From: RI-92 sp037384645 | GTDB lineage: Bacteria > Pseudomonadota > Gammaproteobacteria > UBA6429 > Thiohalophilaceae | Assembly (NCBI GenBank): GCA_037384645.1 | Contig: JARRNT010000021.1 | Location: 3,516-67,515, forward strand | Length of the DNA: 64,000 bases | Direction of reading: 5' to 3' | Shown here: positions 1 to 8,143 of the stretch, one piece after another | Position numbering within the stretch: the first letter of the stretch is position 1 | Layout: every line of letters starts with the position of its first letter | Translations under genes and position numbers: made by a program | Notes under the pieces: model-generated | Databases searched by the model: none | What the model was told of the DNA's origin: nothing | The model's input: the letters and a program-made list of their open reading frames with translations, nothing else

Positions 1-51
1 CATATCTTGAAACGTACCAGCCATCTGACTGTGATGGTTGGGGATAAATAA
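1..51 (+). CDS. rplV: 50S ribosomal protein L22, C-terminal fragment
   Basis: The first 16 codons of the window read in frame to a TAA at 49-51 and end in RTSHLTVMVGDK, the typical C-terminus of L22. The start lies outside the window. rpsC follows after 11 bases, as in the bacterial S10 operon, which supports the call despite the short fragment. Confidence 0.85.
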   Translation, partial: HILKRTSHLTVMVGDK

Positions 52-62
52 GAGAGTCAATT

Positions 63-725
63 ATGGGTCAGAAAGTACATCCAACTGGGATTCGTCTGGG
101 TATCGTCACCGACTATACCTCCAAGTGGTATGCGGATTCGAAAGACTATGCCAACTATCTGAATTCAGATATTGAGGTACGTGAGTTCCTGAAGAACAAG
201 CTGTCCCAGGCCTCTGTGAGCAAGATCCAGATTGAACGTACTGCTGGTCATGCCAACATTACGATTTATACCGCACGTCCGGGGCTGGTCATCGGCAAGA
301 AGGGTGAGGATATCGAACGCCTGCGCCAGGAAGTGACCAAGAAGATGAAACTGCCGGCCGTGCATATCAATATCGAAGAGATTCGCAAACCGGAACTGGA
401 TGCCCAGCTGGTTGCGGAAGGTATTGCACAACAGCTGGAGCGCCGGATCATGTTCCGTCGCGCCATGAAACGTGCCGTGACCAATACCCTGCGCCTGGGT
501 GCATTGGGTGTGAAAGTCTGCGTTGCCGGCCGTTTGAACGGTGCGGAAATTGCCCGTACTGAATGGTATCGCGAAGGCCGCGTGCCTCTGCATACCCTGC
601 GCGCAGACATTGATTACGGTTTTGCTGAAGCCAAGACCACCTACGGCATCATCGGTGTCAAGGTGTGGATCTTCAAAGGCGAAGTCATTGGTAAACGAGA
701 AGAGGAAGAGGTAAGCGCAGCGTAA
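63..725 (+). CDS. rpsC: 30S ribosomal protein S3
   Basis: The 220-residue product begins MGQKVHPTGIRLGI, the standard S3 start. A type-2 KH RNA-binding domain is visible around residues 65-110 (VIGKKGEDIERLR), followed by the S3 C-terminal domain (EGRVPLHTLRADIDYG). It sits at the mRNA entry channel of the 30S subunit. Length is slightly below the E. coli protein (233) because the acidic tail is short (GKREEEEVSAA). It lies between rplV and rplP in the S10 operon. Confidence 0.98.
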   Translation: MGQKVHPTGIRLGIVTDYTSKWYADSKDYANYLNSDIEVREFLKNKLSQASVSKIQIERTAGHANITIYTARPGLVIGKKGEDIERLRQEVTKKMKLPAVHINIEEIRKPELDAQLVAEGIAQQLERRIMFRRAMKRAVTNTLRLGALGVKVCVAGRLNGAEIARTEWYREGRVPLHTLRADIDYGFAEAKTTYGIIGVKVWIFKGEVIGKREEEEVSAA

Positions 726-750
726 GCGCGTGTAACCCGGGAGTATATCC

Positions 751-1164
751 ATGCTGCAACCGAAGCGAACCAAATATCGCAAACAGCACAAGATGCGTAA
801 CACCGGTCTGGCGACCCGTGGCAATAAAGTCAGTTTTGGTGAATTTGGCTTGAAAGCTACCGGCCGTGGCCGCATTACAGCACGTCAGATCGAGGCGGCA
901 CGTCGTGCCATGACCCGTTATGTAAAACGCGGCGGCAAAGTCTGGATCCGCATCTTCCCGGACAAGCCGATTACCAAGAAGCCCCTGGAAGTACGTCAGG
1001 GTAAAGGTAAGGGTAGCGTTGAATACTGGGTGGCCCAGATTCAGCCGGGTCGTATGCTGTATGAAATGGAAGGCGTTAGTGAAGAAATTGCACGTGAAGC
1101 CTTCAGGTTGGCAGCCGCCAAGCTGCCGGTACAGACAACCTTTGTAACGCGGACGGTAATGTAA
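751..1164 (+). CDS. rplP: 50S ribosomal protein L16
   Basis: The 137-residue basic protein begins MLQPKRTKYRKQHK and contains the L16 core (GRITARQIEAARRAMTR). It binds 23S rRNA near the tRNA acceptor-arm site. It has the usual family length. Its TAA overlaps the ATG of rpmC by one base (TAATG at 1162-1166), indicating translational coupling in the S10 operon. Confidence 0.98.
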   Translation: MLQPKRTKYRKQHKMRNTGLATRGNKVSFGEFGLKATGRGRITARQIEAARRAMTRYVKRGGKVWIRIFPDKPITKKPLEVRQGKGKGSVEYWVAQIQPGRMLYEMEGVSEEIAREAFRLAAAKLPVQTTFVTRTVM

Positions 1165-1358
1165 TGAACGCCAAAGAAATGCGCGATAAGAGCGCGGATG
1201 AGTTGAGCAAGGAACTGGTGGATTTACTGCGTGAGCAGTTCAATTTGCGTATGCAAAAAGGAACTGGTCAGCTGTCACGCCCGCATCAGATGAAAGAGGT
1301 CCGTCGCAATATTGCACGGGTTAAGACGATTTTGCGCGAGAAGGCAAGTAACGCATGA
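1164..1358 (+). CDS. rpmC: 50S ribosomal protein L29
   Basis: The 64-residue protein (MNAKEMRDKSADEL...) has the two-helix antiparallel hairpin composition of L29 and the conserved NLRMQKGTGQL segment. It lies next to the peptide exit tunnel. It overlaps rplP by one base upstream and rpsQ by four bases (ATGA) downstream, so it is embedded in the S10 operon. Confidence 0.97.
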   Translation: MNAKEMRDKSADELSKELVDLLREQFNLRMQKGTGQLSRPHQMKEVRRNIARVKTILREKASNA

Positions 1359-1624
1359 GTGAGCAAACGCAACAGAATGAGCGCACCGTTACCGGTCGCG
1401 TCGTGAGTGACAAGATGAACAAGACCATTACGGTCCTGGTCGAGCGTCGTGTAAAGCACCCGGTTTACGGCAAGTTTATGCGTAAATCTAGCAAGCTGCA
1501 TGCACACGATGAAAATAACGAATGCAAAGAAGGCGACTTAGTGACGATTGCCGAGTGTCGCCCGATTTCAAAATCCAAGGCCTGGCGCCTGGTTGAAGTC
1601 GTCGAAAAGGCAACAATTGTTTAA
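1355..1624 (+). CDS. rpsQ: 30S ribosomal protein S17
   Basis: The 89-residue OB-fold protein contains the S17 signature (GRVVSDKMNKTITVLVERR, then HPVYGKF). It binds 16S rRNA early in 30S assembly. The ATG overlaps the rpmC stop by four bases. It is the last gene of the S10 operon, 24 bases before rplN. Confidence 0.98.
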   Translation: MSEQTQQNERTVTGRVVSDKMNKTITVLVERRVKHPVYGKFMRKSSKLHAHDENNECKEGDLVTIAECRPISKSKAWRLVEVVEKATIV

Positions 1625-1648
1625 CGCGCAGGATTACGGAGTACACCC

Positions 1649-2017
1649 ATGATACAGATGCAGACCATTTTGGATGTTGCGGATAACAGCGGTGCACGCC
1701 GTGTGCAATGTATCAAGGTGCTTGGCGGGTCCAAGCGCCGATATGCAGGCATCGGTGATGTGATCAAGGTCAGCATCAAGGAAGCAATTCCTCGTGGCCG
1801 GGTCAAAAAGGGCGACGTGTTCAACGCCGTCGTAGTGCGGACCAAGAAGGGTATCCGCCGGGCTGACGGTTCAATGATTCGCTTCGACTCCAATGCGGCG
1901 GTGTTGCTGAACACCCAGTTGCAGCCAATCGGCACCCGTATCTTCGGACCGGTAACCCGTGAGCTGCGTACTGAGAATTTTATGAAGATTATTTCACTTG
2001 CACCTGAAGTGTTGTAA
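1649..2017 (+). CDS. rplN: 50S ribosomal protein L14
   Basis: The 122-residue product begins MIQMQTILDVADNSGARRV, the canonical L14 N-terminus, and has the exact family length. It sits at the intersubunit face of the 50S. It is the first gene of the spc operon; only 24 bases separate it from rpsQ, so no space for a strong independent promoter is evident and the S10 and spc transcripts may be continuous here. Confidence 0.98.
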   Translation: MIQMQTILDVADNSGARRVQCIKVLGGSKRRYAGIGDVIKVSIKEAIPRGRVKKGDVFNAVVVRTKKGIRRADGSMIRFDSNAAVLLNTQLQPIGTRIFGPVTRELRTENFMKIISLAPEVL

Positions 2018-2027
2018 GGCGGAAGAC

Positions 2028-2351
2028 ATGGCAAACAAGTTTCGAAAAGGCGATGAAGTCATTGTCCTGGTAGGTAAGGACAAGGGCAAGCGTGGCACCA
2101 TCACGAAATTACATACCGATACCGGTCGCGTGGTGGTGGAAAACATCAATATGGTGAAGAAACACCAGAAACCGAACCCGAACATGAATGTACCGGGTGG
2201 CATTATCGAGAAGGAAATGGCGATCGATGTTTCCAATGTTGCGATCTTCAATCCGGTAACCGGTAAGGCCGATCGGGTTGGATTCAGGTTTCTGGATGAC
2301 GGCCGTAAGGTGCGTGTATTCAAGTCCAACGGCGAAGTCGTGGACGTTTAA
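2028..2351 (+). CDS. rplX: 50S ribosomal protein L24
   Basis: The 107-residue protein carries a KOW motif (KGDEVIVLVGKDKGKRG) at residues 5-21 and is an assembly-initiator of the 50S subunit. The reading frame is open upstream to 1998, but the ATG at 2028 (MANKFRKGDE) was chosen because it follows a purine-rich GGCGGAAG stretch and gives the family length and N-terminus; an earlier start would run into rplN. Part of the spc operon. Confidence 0.96.
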   Translation: MANKFRKGDEVIVLVGKDKGKRGTITKLHTDTGRVVVENINMVKKHQKPNPNMNVPGGIIEKEMAIDVSNVAIFNPVTGKADRVGFRFLDDGRKVRVFKSNGEVVDV

Positions 2352-2370
2352 TAGTTTAAGGTAACAGACA

Positions 2371-2916
2371 ATGTCGCGTTTACAGGAACACTACAAAAGC
2401 ACGGTTATCAAGCAGCTGACTGACAAGTTCGGCTACAAGAGCCAGATGGAAGTACCCAAGCTGGTCAAGATCACCCTGAACATGGGTGTGGGCGAGGCCG
2501 TGGCTGACAAAAAGGTCATGGAGCATGCGGTTGCCGATATGGAAAAGATCGCAGGCCAGAAAGCCGTGGTCACCAAGGCTCGTAAGTCCATCGCCGGCTT
2601 CAAGATCCGTGAAGAGTATCCCATCGGCTGCAAGGTCACCCTGCGTCGCGAACGCATGTACGAATTTATGGATCGCCTGGTCAGTATCGCGATCCCGCGG
2701 ATCCGTGACTTTCGCGGGCTGAATCCGAAGTCCTTTGACGGGCGGGGTAACTACAGCATGGGTGTGCGTGAACAGATCATCTTCCCCGAGATCGAGTACG
2801 ACAAGATCGATACTCTGCGCGGGCTGGATATCACGATTACGACCACGGCCAAGACCGATGAAGAAGGTCGTGCATTATTGGAAGCATTTGATTTCCCGCT
2901 CAAGGGTCGGGCGTAA
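2371..2916 (+). CDS. rplE: 50S ribosomal protein L5
   Basis: The 181-residue protein starts MSRLQEHYKSTVIKQL and has the L5 signatures NMGVGEAVADKKVMEHAV and FPEIEYDKID. It binds 5S rRNA in the central protuberance. It lies between rplX and rpsN in the standard spc order, with family-typical length. Confidence 0.98.
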   Translation: MSRLQEHYKSTVIKQLTDKFGYKSQMEVPKLVKITLNMGVGEAVADKKVMEHAVADMEKIAGQKAVVTKARKSIAGFKIREEYPIGCKVTLRRERMYEFMDRLVSIAIPRIRDFRGLNPKSFDGRGNYSMGVREQIIFPEIEYDKIDTLRGLDITITTTAKTDEEGRALLEAFDFPLKGRA

Positions 2917-2930
2917 GGAGTTTAAGTAAT

Positions 2931-3236
2931 ATGGCTAAAGCAAGTATGGTTGAGCGCGAACGCAAGCGCATCAAACTGGTGGCAAAATACGCTAACAAAC
3001 GCGCTGAGCTGAAGGCGAAAGTCAAAGATCTTTCCCTGGCGCCGGAAGAGCGCATAGCAGCCCAGGAGCAACTGCAAAAGCTGCCGCGTGATGCATCACC
3101 GAGCCGGTTGCAACGCCGTTGCCGCGTTACCGGGCGTCCGCATGCGGTTTACCGCAAGTTCGGCCTGTGCCGCAACAAATTGCGCGAAACCGCGATGCGC
3201 GGCGAAGTGCCCGGTTTGCGTAAAGCCAGCTGGTAA
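2931..3236 (+). CDS. rpsN: 30S ribosomal protein S14 (zinc-independent long form)
   Basis: The 101-residue protein matches the long, proteobacterial S14: it begins MAKASMVERERKR and lacks the CxxC pairs of the short zinc-binding form. The C-terminal segment RCRVTGRPHAVYRKFGLCR is characteristic. It contacts 16S rRNA in the 30S head. Position between rplE and rpsH is standard. Confidence 0.98.
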   Translation: MAKASMVERERKRIKLVAKYANKRAELKAKVKDLSLAPEERIAAQEQLQKLPRDASPSRLQRRCRVTGRPHAVYRKFGLCRNKLRETAMRGEVPGLRKASW

Positions 3237-3257
3237 GGTTACAGGAGACTTAAAGAT

Positions 3258-3650
3258 ATGATGACCGATCCCATAGCCGATATGTTAACCCGCATTCGCA
3301 ACGGGTTGTCTGCCGGTAAAAAGGTGGTTGCAATGCCTCATTCCAAATTGAAGGAATCCATTGCGCTGGTGCTGAAGAATGAAGGTTATATCGCTGGCTA
3401 TAGTACCGATTCAGTCGAAGGCAAGTCCATGCTGAACGTTGATCTGAAATATTATCAGGGTAAACCCGTGATCGATAAGATGCGCCGTGTCAGCCGGCCC
3501 GGATTACGGATTTACAAGTCAAAAGACGAGCTGCCCAAAGTGATGGGTGGCCTGGGTATCGCAATTATCTCGACCTCGAAAGGTGTTATGACCGACCGTG
3601 CTGCGCGCAAGGATGGTTATGGCGGTGAGGTCCTGTGTTACGTGCAGTAA
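3258..3650 (+). CDS. rpsH: 30S ribosomal protein S8
   Basis: The 130-residue protein contains DPIADMLTRIRNG near the start and the C-terminal STSKGVMTDRAARK block of S8. Two ATG codons occur in tandem (3258 and 3261) behind an AGGAGA ribosome-binding site; either could be used. In E. coli S8 is the autogenous repressor of the spc operon; no matching operator could be identified by eye here. Confidence 0.98.
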   Translation: MMTDPIADMLTRIRNGLSAGKKVVAMPHSKLKESIALVLKNEGYIAGYSTDSVEGKSMLNVDLKYYQGKPVIDKMRRVSRPGLRIYKSKDELPKVMGGLGIAIISTSKGVMTDRAARKDGYGGEVLCYVQ

Positions 3651-3662
3651 AGGCGGCAGGCA

Positions 3663-4187
3663 ATGGCAAGGTTAACACCCATATCAATTCCGAAGGGCGT
3701 GGAAGTCAACATTAACGGCCAGGATGTTAGTGTCAAAGGTTCCAAGGGAACGATGACACACAGCATGCATCGGGCCGTGAAAATGGAAAAGCAGGACAAT
3801 GAGCTGGTTTTCACGCCCAGTGATGCGGCAGGTTCGATCGCTCAAACCGGTACCGTGCGTTCGCTGATGCGTAACATGATACAGGGCGTCAGCGACGGCT
3901 TCGAAAAGAAACTCGAGCTGGTCGGCGTAGGTTATCGTGCCGCTGCTCAGGGCAAGACCCTGAATCTGACCCTGGGTTTCTCGCATCCGGTGAACTATCC
4001 GGTCCCGGAAGGGATCACCATTGAGACCCCCAGTCAGACGGAAATTGTCGTCAAGGGGATAGATAAGCAACAGGTTGGCCAGGTGGCGTCAGAGATTCGT
4101 GCATTTCGTCCGCCTGAGCCGTACAAGGGTAAAGGCGTCAAATATGCGGGTGAACATATCGTCCGCAAAGAGGCCAAAAAGAAGTAA
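3663..4187 (+). CDS. rplF: 50S ribosomal protein L6
   Basis: The 174-residue protein shows the two L6 repeats and the C-terminal signature EIRAFRPPEPYKGKGVKY. It begins MARLTPISIPKGVEV behind an AAGGCGGCAGG ribosome-binding region. L6 is located near the factor-binding site of the 50S. Standard spc position and length. Confidence 0.98.
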   Translation: MARLTPISIPKGVEVNINGQDVSVKGSKGTMTHSMHRAVKMEKQDNELVFTPSDAAGSIAQTGTVRSLMRNMIQGVSDGFEKKLELVGVGYRAAAQGKTLNLTLGFSHPVNYPVPEGITIETPSQTEIVVKGIDKQQVGQVASEIRAFRPPEPYKGKGVKYAGEHIVRKEAKKK

Positions 4188-4202
4188 ACAGGTAATCATA
4201 CG

Positions 4203-4556
4203 ATGGATAAGAAAGCATCTCGTCTGCGTCGTGCGCGCCGTACTCGCGCTAAAATACGTGAATTGCGTGTGCCGCGCCTGACCATACACCGTACACCTCG
4301 GCATATTTATGCCCAGATTATCGGTGAAGACAACGGAAAGGTCGTTGCGGCCGTTTCGACCGTGCAGGCCGATGTCAAAGCCGGCCTGAAATATTCCGGC
4401 AACAAGGATGCTGCAGCCTATGTTGGTAAGGCAATTGCCGAAAAGGCCAAGGCTGCAGGTGTCACCCGGGTCGCGTTCGACCGTTCCGGTTTTAAATATC
4501 ATGGGCGTGTTAAGGCTCTGGCCGATGCCGCCCGCGAAGCAGGATTGGAGTTTTAA
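4203..4556 (+). CDS. rplR: 50S ribosomal protein L18
   Basis: The 117-residue protein begins MDKKASRLRRARRTRAK and ends GRVKALADAAREAGLEF, both typical of L18. It binds 5S rRNA with L5. Exact family length; rpsE begins four bases after its stop. Confidence 0.98.
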   Translation: MDKKASRLRRARRTRAKIRELRVPRLTIHRTPRHIYAQIIGEDNGKVVAAVSTVQADVKAGLKYSGNKDAAAYVGKAIAEKAKAAGVTRVAFDRSGFKYHGRVKALADAAREAGLEF

Positions 4557-4559
4557 CTT

Positions 4560-5066
4560 ATGGCAGCGTTTGATAGCTCAACCAGTACCGACGGTCTGCA
4601 GGAGCGTCTGGTTTCCATCCGTCGTGTCGCCAAGGTGGTAAAGGGTGGTCGTATTTTCGGTTTCTCCGCACTGACTGTCGTGGGCGATGGTGAAGGCCGG
4701 GTTGGTTTCGGTACCGGCAAGGCGCGTGAAGTCCCCGTGGCCATTCAAAAAGCCATGGAAGCTGCGCGAAAAAACCTGGTGGATGTGCAGCTGACCGAAG
4801 GTACCCTGCAGTATCCCATTACCGCCGAGCATGGTGCCGCCAAGGTTTACATGCAGCCGGCATCCGACGGTACCGGTGTTATTGCCGGCGGCCCAATGCG
4901 TGCTGTGTTCGACGTAGTCGGTGTCCACAACGTGCTGGCCAAATGTATCGGTACCAATAACCCGATCAATGTCGTACGCGCGACCATCAAGGGCCTGGCC
5001 AACATGGCCTCACCCGATTCGGTTGCTGCCAAGCGTGGCTTGAGCGTTAAGGAAATTCTGGAATAA
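4560..5066 (+). CDS. rpsE: 30S ribosomal protein S5
   Basis: The 168-residue protein contains the S5 double-stranded-RNA-binding domain (LQERLVSIRRVAKVVKGG) and the GFGTGKAREVPVAI block, and ends in the SPDSVAAKRGL motif. S5 lies at the mRNA entry site. The start codon is only three bases past the rplR stop, implying coupled translation. Confidence 0.98.
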   Translation: MAAFDSSTSTDGLQERLVSIRRVAKVVKGGRIFGFSALTVVGDGEGRVGFGTGKAREVPVAIQKAMEAARKNLVDVQLTEGTLQYPITAEHGAAKVYMQPASDGTGVIAGGPMRAVFDVVGVHNVLAKCIGTNNPINVVRATIKGLANMASPDSVAAKRGLSVKEILE

Positions 5067-5070
5067 GACC

Positions 5071-5256
5071 ATGGCCGATAAAAAAATCAAAGTCACCCTG
5101 GTGCGTAGCGTAAATGGCCGTCTGGCCAAGCACAAAGCCTGTGTTGCCGGACTCGGTTTGCGTCGCATGCACCATACAGTCGAAGTGGAAGACACCCCCT
5201 GTACTCGCGGGATGATCAACAAGGTGTCTTATATGTTAAAGGTTGAGGAGAACTAG
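5071..5256 (+). CDS. rpmD: 50S ribosomal protein L30
   Basis: The 61-residue protein reads KKIKVTLVRSVNGRL...GLGLRRMHHTVEVEDTP, which is a clear L30 signature. Length matches the short bacterial form. It is four bases after rpsE and two before rplO in the spc operon. Confidence 0.97.
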   Translation: MADKKIKVTLVRSVNGRLAKHKACVAGLGLRRMHHTVEVEDTPCTRGMINKVSYMLKVEEN

Positions 5257-5258
5257 GC

Positions 5259-5693
5259 ATGTATCTGAATACCCTCAAACCCGCCGAAGGGTCCAAGTCT
5301 GCCGCCAAGCGCGTTGGTCGCGGTATCGGTTCCGGACTGGGTAAAACAGCTGGCCGTGGTCATAAAGGTCAGAAGTCGCGTGCCGGCGGTTTTCATAAGG
5401 TCGGTTTCGAAGGCGGTCAGATGCCGATGCAGCGTCGTCTGCCTAAGGTCGGCTTTCGTTCACGTATGGGCAAGACCACTGCAGAAGTGCGACTGCACGA
5501 ACTCAACAAGCTTGAGGCCGATGTCGTTGATGTGAAAGCGCTGCAGGCAGCCAATATTATCAGTCGCAACATCAAGCGGGTGAAGGTCATGGCTGCAGGC
5601 AAAATCACCAAGGCAGTGACACTCAAGGGGATTAAAGTCACTCAGGGTGCGCGTGCAGCTATTGAAGCCGCTGGCGGCAAAATCGAAGCATAA
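5259..5693 (+). CDS. rplO: 50S ribosomal protein L15
   Basis: The 144-residue protein has the glycine- and arginine-rich N-terminal extension of L15 (GRGIGSGLGKTAGRGHKGQK) followed by the globular domain. The start codon follows GGTTGAGGAGAAC. Normal family length and position just upstream of secY. Confidence 0.98.
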   Translation: MYLNTLKPAEGSKSAAKRVGRGIGSGLGKTAGRGHKGQKSRAGGFHKVGFEGGQMPMQRRLPKVGFRSRMGKTTAEVRLHELNKLEADVVDVKALQAANIISRNIKRVKVMAAGKITKAVTLKGIKVTQGARAAIEAAGGKIEA

Positions 5694-5702
5694 GGAATAG
5701 AC

Positions 5703-7052
5703 GTGGCCACATCAAAAGGAGCAATTGCTGATGCATTGGCCGCCGGGCGTTTCACCGAGTTGCGTAAACGCCTGTTTTTCCTGGTTGGTGCCATCATCGT
5801 ATTTCGGATCGGGTCGTTCATTACCGTCCCCGGTTTGAATATCGAGCGTCTGCACGAATTATTCGAGAAGCAGCAAAATACCATTCTCGGCCTGTTTAAC
5901 ATGTTCGGCGGTGGTGCCCTGGGACGCCTCTCGATCTTCGCGCTGGGCATCATGCCGTATATTTCGGCCTCGATTATTATCCAGTTGCTGACCAAGGTGC
6001 ATCCCAAGCTGGAACAGCTGAGCAAGGAAGGTGACGCCGGCCGTCGTAAGATTACCCAGTACACCCGCTGGTTTACCCTGGTACTGGGTGTTTTCCAGTC
6101 TGTGGGTATTGCCAGTTATATGGTCAACCAGCAGGGTCTGGTGACTCTGGATACGCATACCTTTTACTTTACGACCATCGTCACCCTGGTCACGGGGACC
6201 ATGTTCCTGATGTGGCTGGGCGAGCAGGTAACCGAGCGCGGTATCGGCAACGGTATCTCCATGATCATTTTCGCGGGGATCGTCTCCGGTATTCCACGGG
6301 CGATTAACAATACCCTGGAGCAGGTCAGTTCCGGTGCCCAGAGCATCAGTTTCGTCTTTGTACTGATTATCATGATGGTCCTGGTGGTCATGTTCGTGGT
6401 CTTTATGGAACGGGCCCAGCGGCGGATTACGGTCAATTACGCCAAGCGTCAGCAGGGGCGCAAGCTGTATGCTGCACAATCCTCGCATCTGCCGTTGAAG
6501 ATCAATATGTCAGGTGTGATTCCGCCGATTTTCGCCTCCAGTTTGATCCTGTTTCCGGCAACCTTCGTCCAGTTTCTGGGCAAGAGCGGTGATGGCGGGG
6601 TCTGGGGCATATTTCAGGATATTGCGACCATGCTGTCGCCAGGTCAGCCGATCTATACCATCGCCTATGGTTTGCTGATCATATTCTTCTCGTTTTTCTA
6701 TACCGCGTTAATGTTTGACCCGCGGGATACGGCAGACAACCTGAAACGCTCCGGGGCATTTATTCCGGGGATTCGCCCGGGCGAGCAGACTGCCAAGTAT
6801 ATCGATGGAATTCTGGGGCGGTTGACCTTTGTCGGTGCGATCTATGTCATGGCCGTGTGTATGCTGCCGGAATTTCTGATTATGTACGGCGGCGCCCAGT
6901 TTTATTTCGGTGGCACCTCGTTGTTGATTATCGTGGTGGTAGTGATGGACTTCATGGCCCAGATGCAGGCCCACATGATGTCGCACCAGTACGATGGGCT
7001 GATGAAAAAGGCCAATTTAAAAGGTCATGGTCGTAGCGGTTTGATGCGCTAA
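5703..7052 (+). CDS. secY: Preprotein translocase subunit SecY
   Basis: The 449-residue inner-membrane protein is the channel of the Sec translocon, which exports unfolded proteins together with SecE, SecG and SecA. About ten hydrophobic segments are visible. Conserved blocks include the plug region near residues 60-75 (MFGGGALGRLSIFALGIMPY), the cytoplasmic loop with QRRITVNYAKRQQG, and the GIRPGEQT segment. The start is GTG at 5703, ten bases after rplO, behind an AAGGAATAG stretch. Its place between rplO and rpmJ is the usual spc order. Confidence 0.98.
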   Translation: MATSKGAIADALAAGRFTELRKRLFFLVGAIIVFRIGSFITVPGLNIERLHELFEKQQNTILGLFNMFGGGALGRLSIFALGIMPYISASIIIQLLTKVHPKLEQLSKEGDAGRRKITQYTRWFTLVLGVFQSVGIASYMVNQQGLVTLDTHTFYFTTIVTLVTGTMFLMWLGEQVTERGIGNGISMIIFAGIVSGIPRAINNTLEQVSSGAQSISFVFVLIIMMVLVVMFVVFMERAQRRITVNYAKRQQGRKLYAAQSSHLPLKINMSGVIPPIFASSLILFPATFVQFLGKSGDGGVWGIFQDIATMLSPGQPIYTIAYGLLIIFFSFFYTALMFDPRDTADNLKRSGAFIPGIRPGEQTAKYIDGILGRLTFVGAIYVMAVCMLPEFLIMYGGAQFYFGGTSLLIIVVVVMDFMAQMQAHMMSHQYDGLMKKANLKGHGRSGLMR

Positions 7053-7082
7053 CGGTGTGGCCAAGCAGTCAGGAGAAATAGC

Positions 7083-7196
7083 ATGAAAGTTCGTGCGTCA
7101 GTAAAGAAGATTTGCCGCAATTGCAAGGTGATCCGCCGTAACGGTGTCGTTCGGGTTATCTGCAAGGATCCGCGGCACAAGCAGCGTCAGGGTTAA
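7083..7196 (+). CDS. rpmJ: 50S ribosomal protein L36 (zinc-binding form)
   Basis: This 37-residue gene reads MKVRASVKKICRNCKVIRR...CKDPRHKQRQG. Cys11, Cys14, Cys27 and His32 form the zinc-ribbon of the C+ type of L36. An AGGAGA ribosome-binding site lies seven bases before the ATG. It closes the spc operon. Confidence 0.97.
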   Translation: MKVRASVKKICRNCKVIRRNGVVRVICKDPRHKQRQG

Positions 7197-7369
7197 ACGG
7201 TTGTTCCCATTATATGGGGACAGGCCGGCCTTTGCCTGCGGCAGCGATGCCCCGGCCAGGCGACCAAATCAGTGACTTATGGCTTGCGAGGACCGGGCGT
7301 AAACAGTAAAATGCACCGTTTTACGCGCTTCTGGCCTCACGGCTAAAAATGTTTAAGGAACAGTAACTT
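7197..7369 (+). promoter_or_regulatory. Leader of the alpha operon with inverted repeats
   Basis: This 173-base gap between rpmJ and rpsM is the largest in the ribosomal cluster. It holds a short palindrome CCCAT/ATGGG at 7206-7218, and a nested pair of inverted repeats near its end: GCGTAAA at 7297-7303 pairs with TTTACGC at 7320-7326, and inside it GTAAAA pairs with TTTTAC. In E. coli the equivalent leader folds into a structure bound by S4 for autogenous repression. I see a structured leader, but I cannot show that it matches the E. coli pseudoknot. Confidence 0.45.
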
Positions 7370-7726
7370 ATGGCACGTATAGCAGGTATTAATATTCCTG
7401 ATCACAAGCACGCGGAGATCGCCCTGACGGCGATTTACGGTATCGGTCGCACCCGCGCGCGGGATATCTGTGGAGCACTGGGCATTGCCACCTCCACCAA
7501 GATCCAGGAACTGGACGATGACACCGTGGAGCGTCTGCGTGGCGAAGTCGCCAAGTACGCCGTGGAAGGTGACCTGCGTCGGGAAATTTCCATGAATATC
7601 AAGCGGTTAATGGACCTCGGCTCCTATCGGGGCATGCGCCATCGCCGTGGATTACCGGTACGCGGTCAACGTACCAAAACGAATGCACGCACCCGTAAAG
7701 GGCCGCGTAAACTGGTTAAGAAATAA
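7370..7726 (+). CDS. rpsM: 30S ribosomal protein S13
   Basis: The 118-residue protein begins MARIAGINIPDHKHAEIALT and ends in the basic tail RTKTNARTRKGPRK. A helix-hairpin-helix segment (IYGIGRTRARDIC) is visible. It contacts tRNA and the 50S from the 30S head. First gene of the alpha operon, preceded by TTAAGGAACAG. Confidence 0.98.
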   Translation: MARIAGINIPDHKHAEIALTAIYGIGRTRARDICGALGIATSTKIQELDDDTVERLRGEVAKYAVEGDLRREISMNIKRLMDLGSYRGMRHRRGLPVRGQRTKTNARTRKGPRKLVKK

Positions 7727-7739
7727 GGTTTAATATTCT

Positions 7740-8129
7740 ATGGCAGCTAAAGGCAACCGTACACGTAAGAAGGTTAAACGCGATGTCTCTGATGGCATTG
7801 CGCATATCCATGCGTCGTTCAATAACACCATCGTGACCATCACCGATCGCCAGGGTAATGCCCTGTGCTGGGCTACCTCCGGGGGCTCCGGTTTCCGTGG
7901 GTCACGCAAGAGTACCCCGTTCGCGGCCCAGGTGGCTGCTGAGCGTGCAGGGGAAAAGGCGCAGGAATATGGCATGAAGAACCTGGAAGTTTGCGTCAAG
8001 GGCCCGGGGCCCGGTCGCGAATCTGCTGTTCGAGCCCTGCATGCCAGGGGTTTTCGTATCACTAACATCTCGGATGTGACGCCGATACCGCATAACGGTT
8101 GTCGTCCTCCGAAGAAACGTCGCGTTTAA
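7740..8129 (+). CDS. rpsK: 30S ribosomal protein S11
   Basis: The 129-residue protein contains the S11 hallmarks GIAHIHASFNNTIVTITD and GPGPGRESAVRAL and ends in the basic tail CRPPKKRRV. It lies on the 30S platform. Family-typical length; the gene is 13 bases after rpsM. Confidence 0.98.
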   Translation: MAAKGNRTRKKVKRDVSDGIAHIHASFNNTIVTITDRQGNALCWATSGGSGFRGSRKSTPFAAQVAAERAGEKAQEYGMKNLEVCVKGPGPGRESAVRALHARGFRITNISDVTPIPHNGCRPPKKRRV

Positions 8130-8143
8130 GCTGGAGGTCTGCC

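Noticed and set aside
165..875. 236-codon minus-strand frame over rpsC
   Set aside because: It is antisense to rpsC and rplP, which are certain; no homology or start signal.
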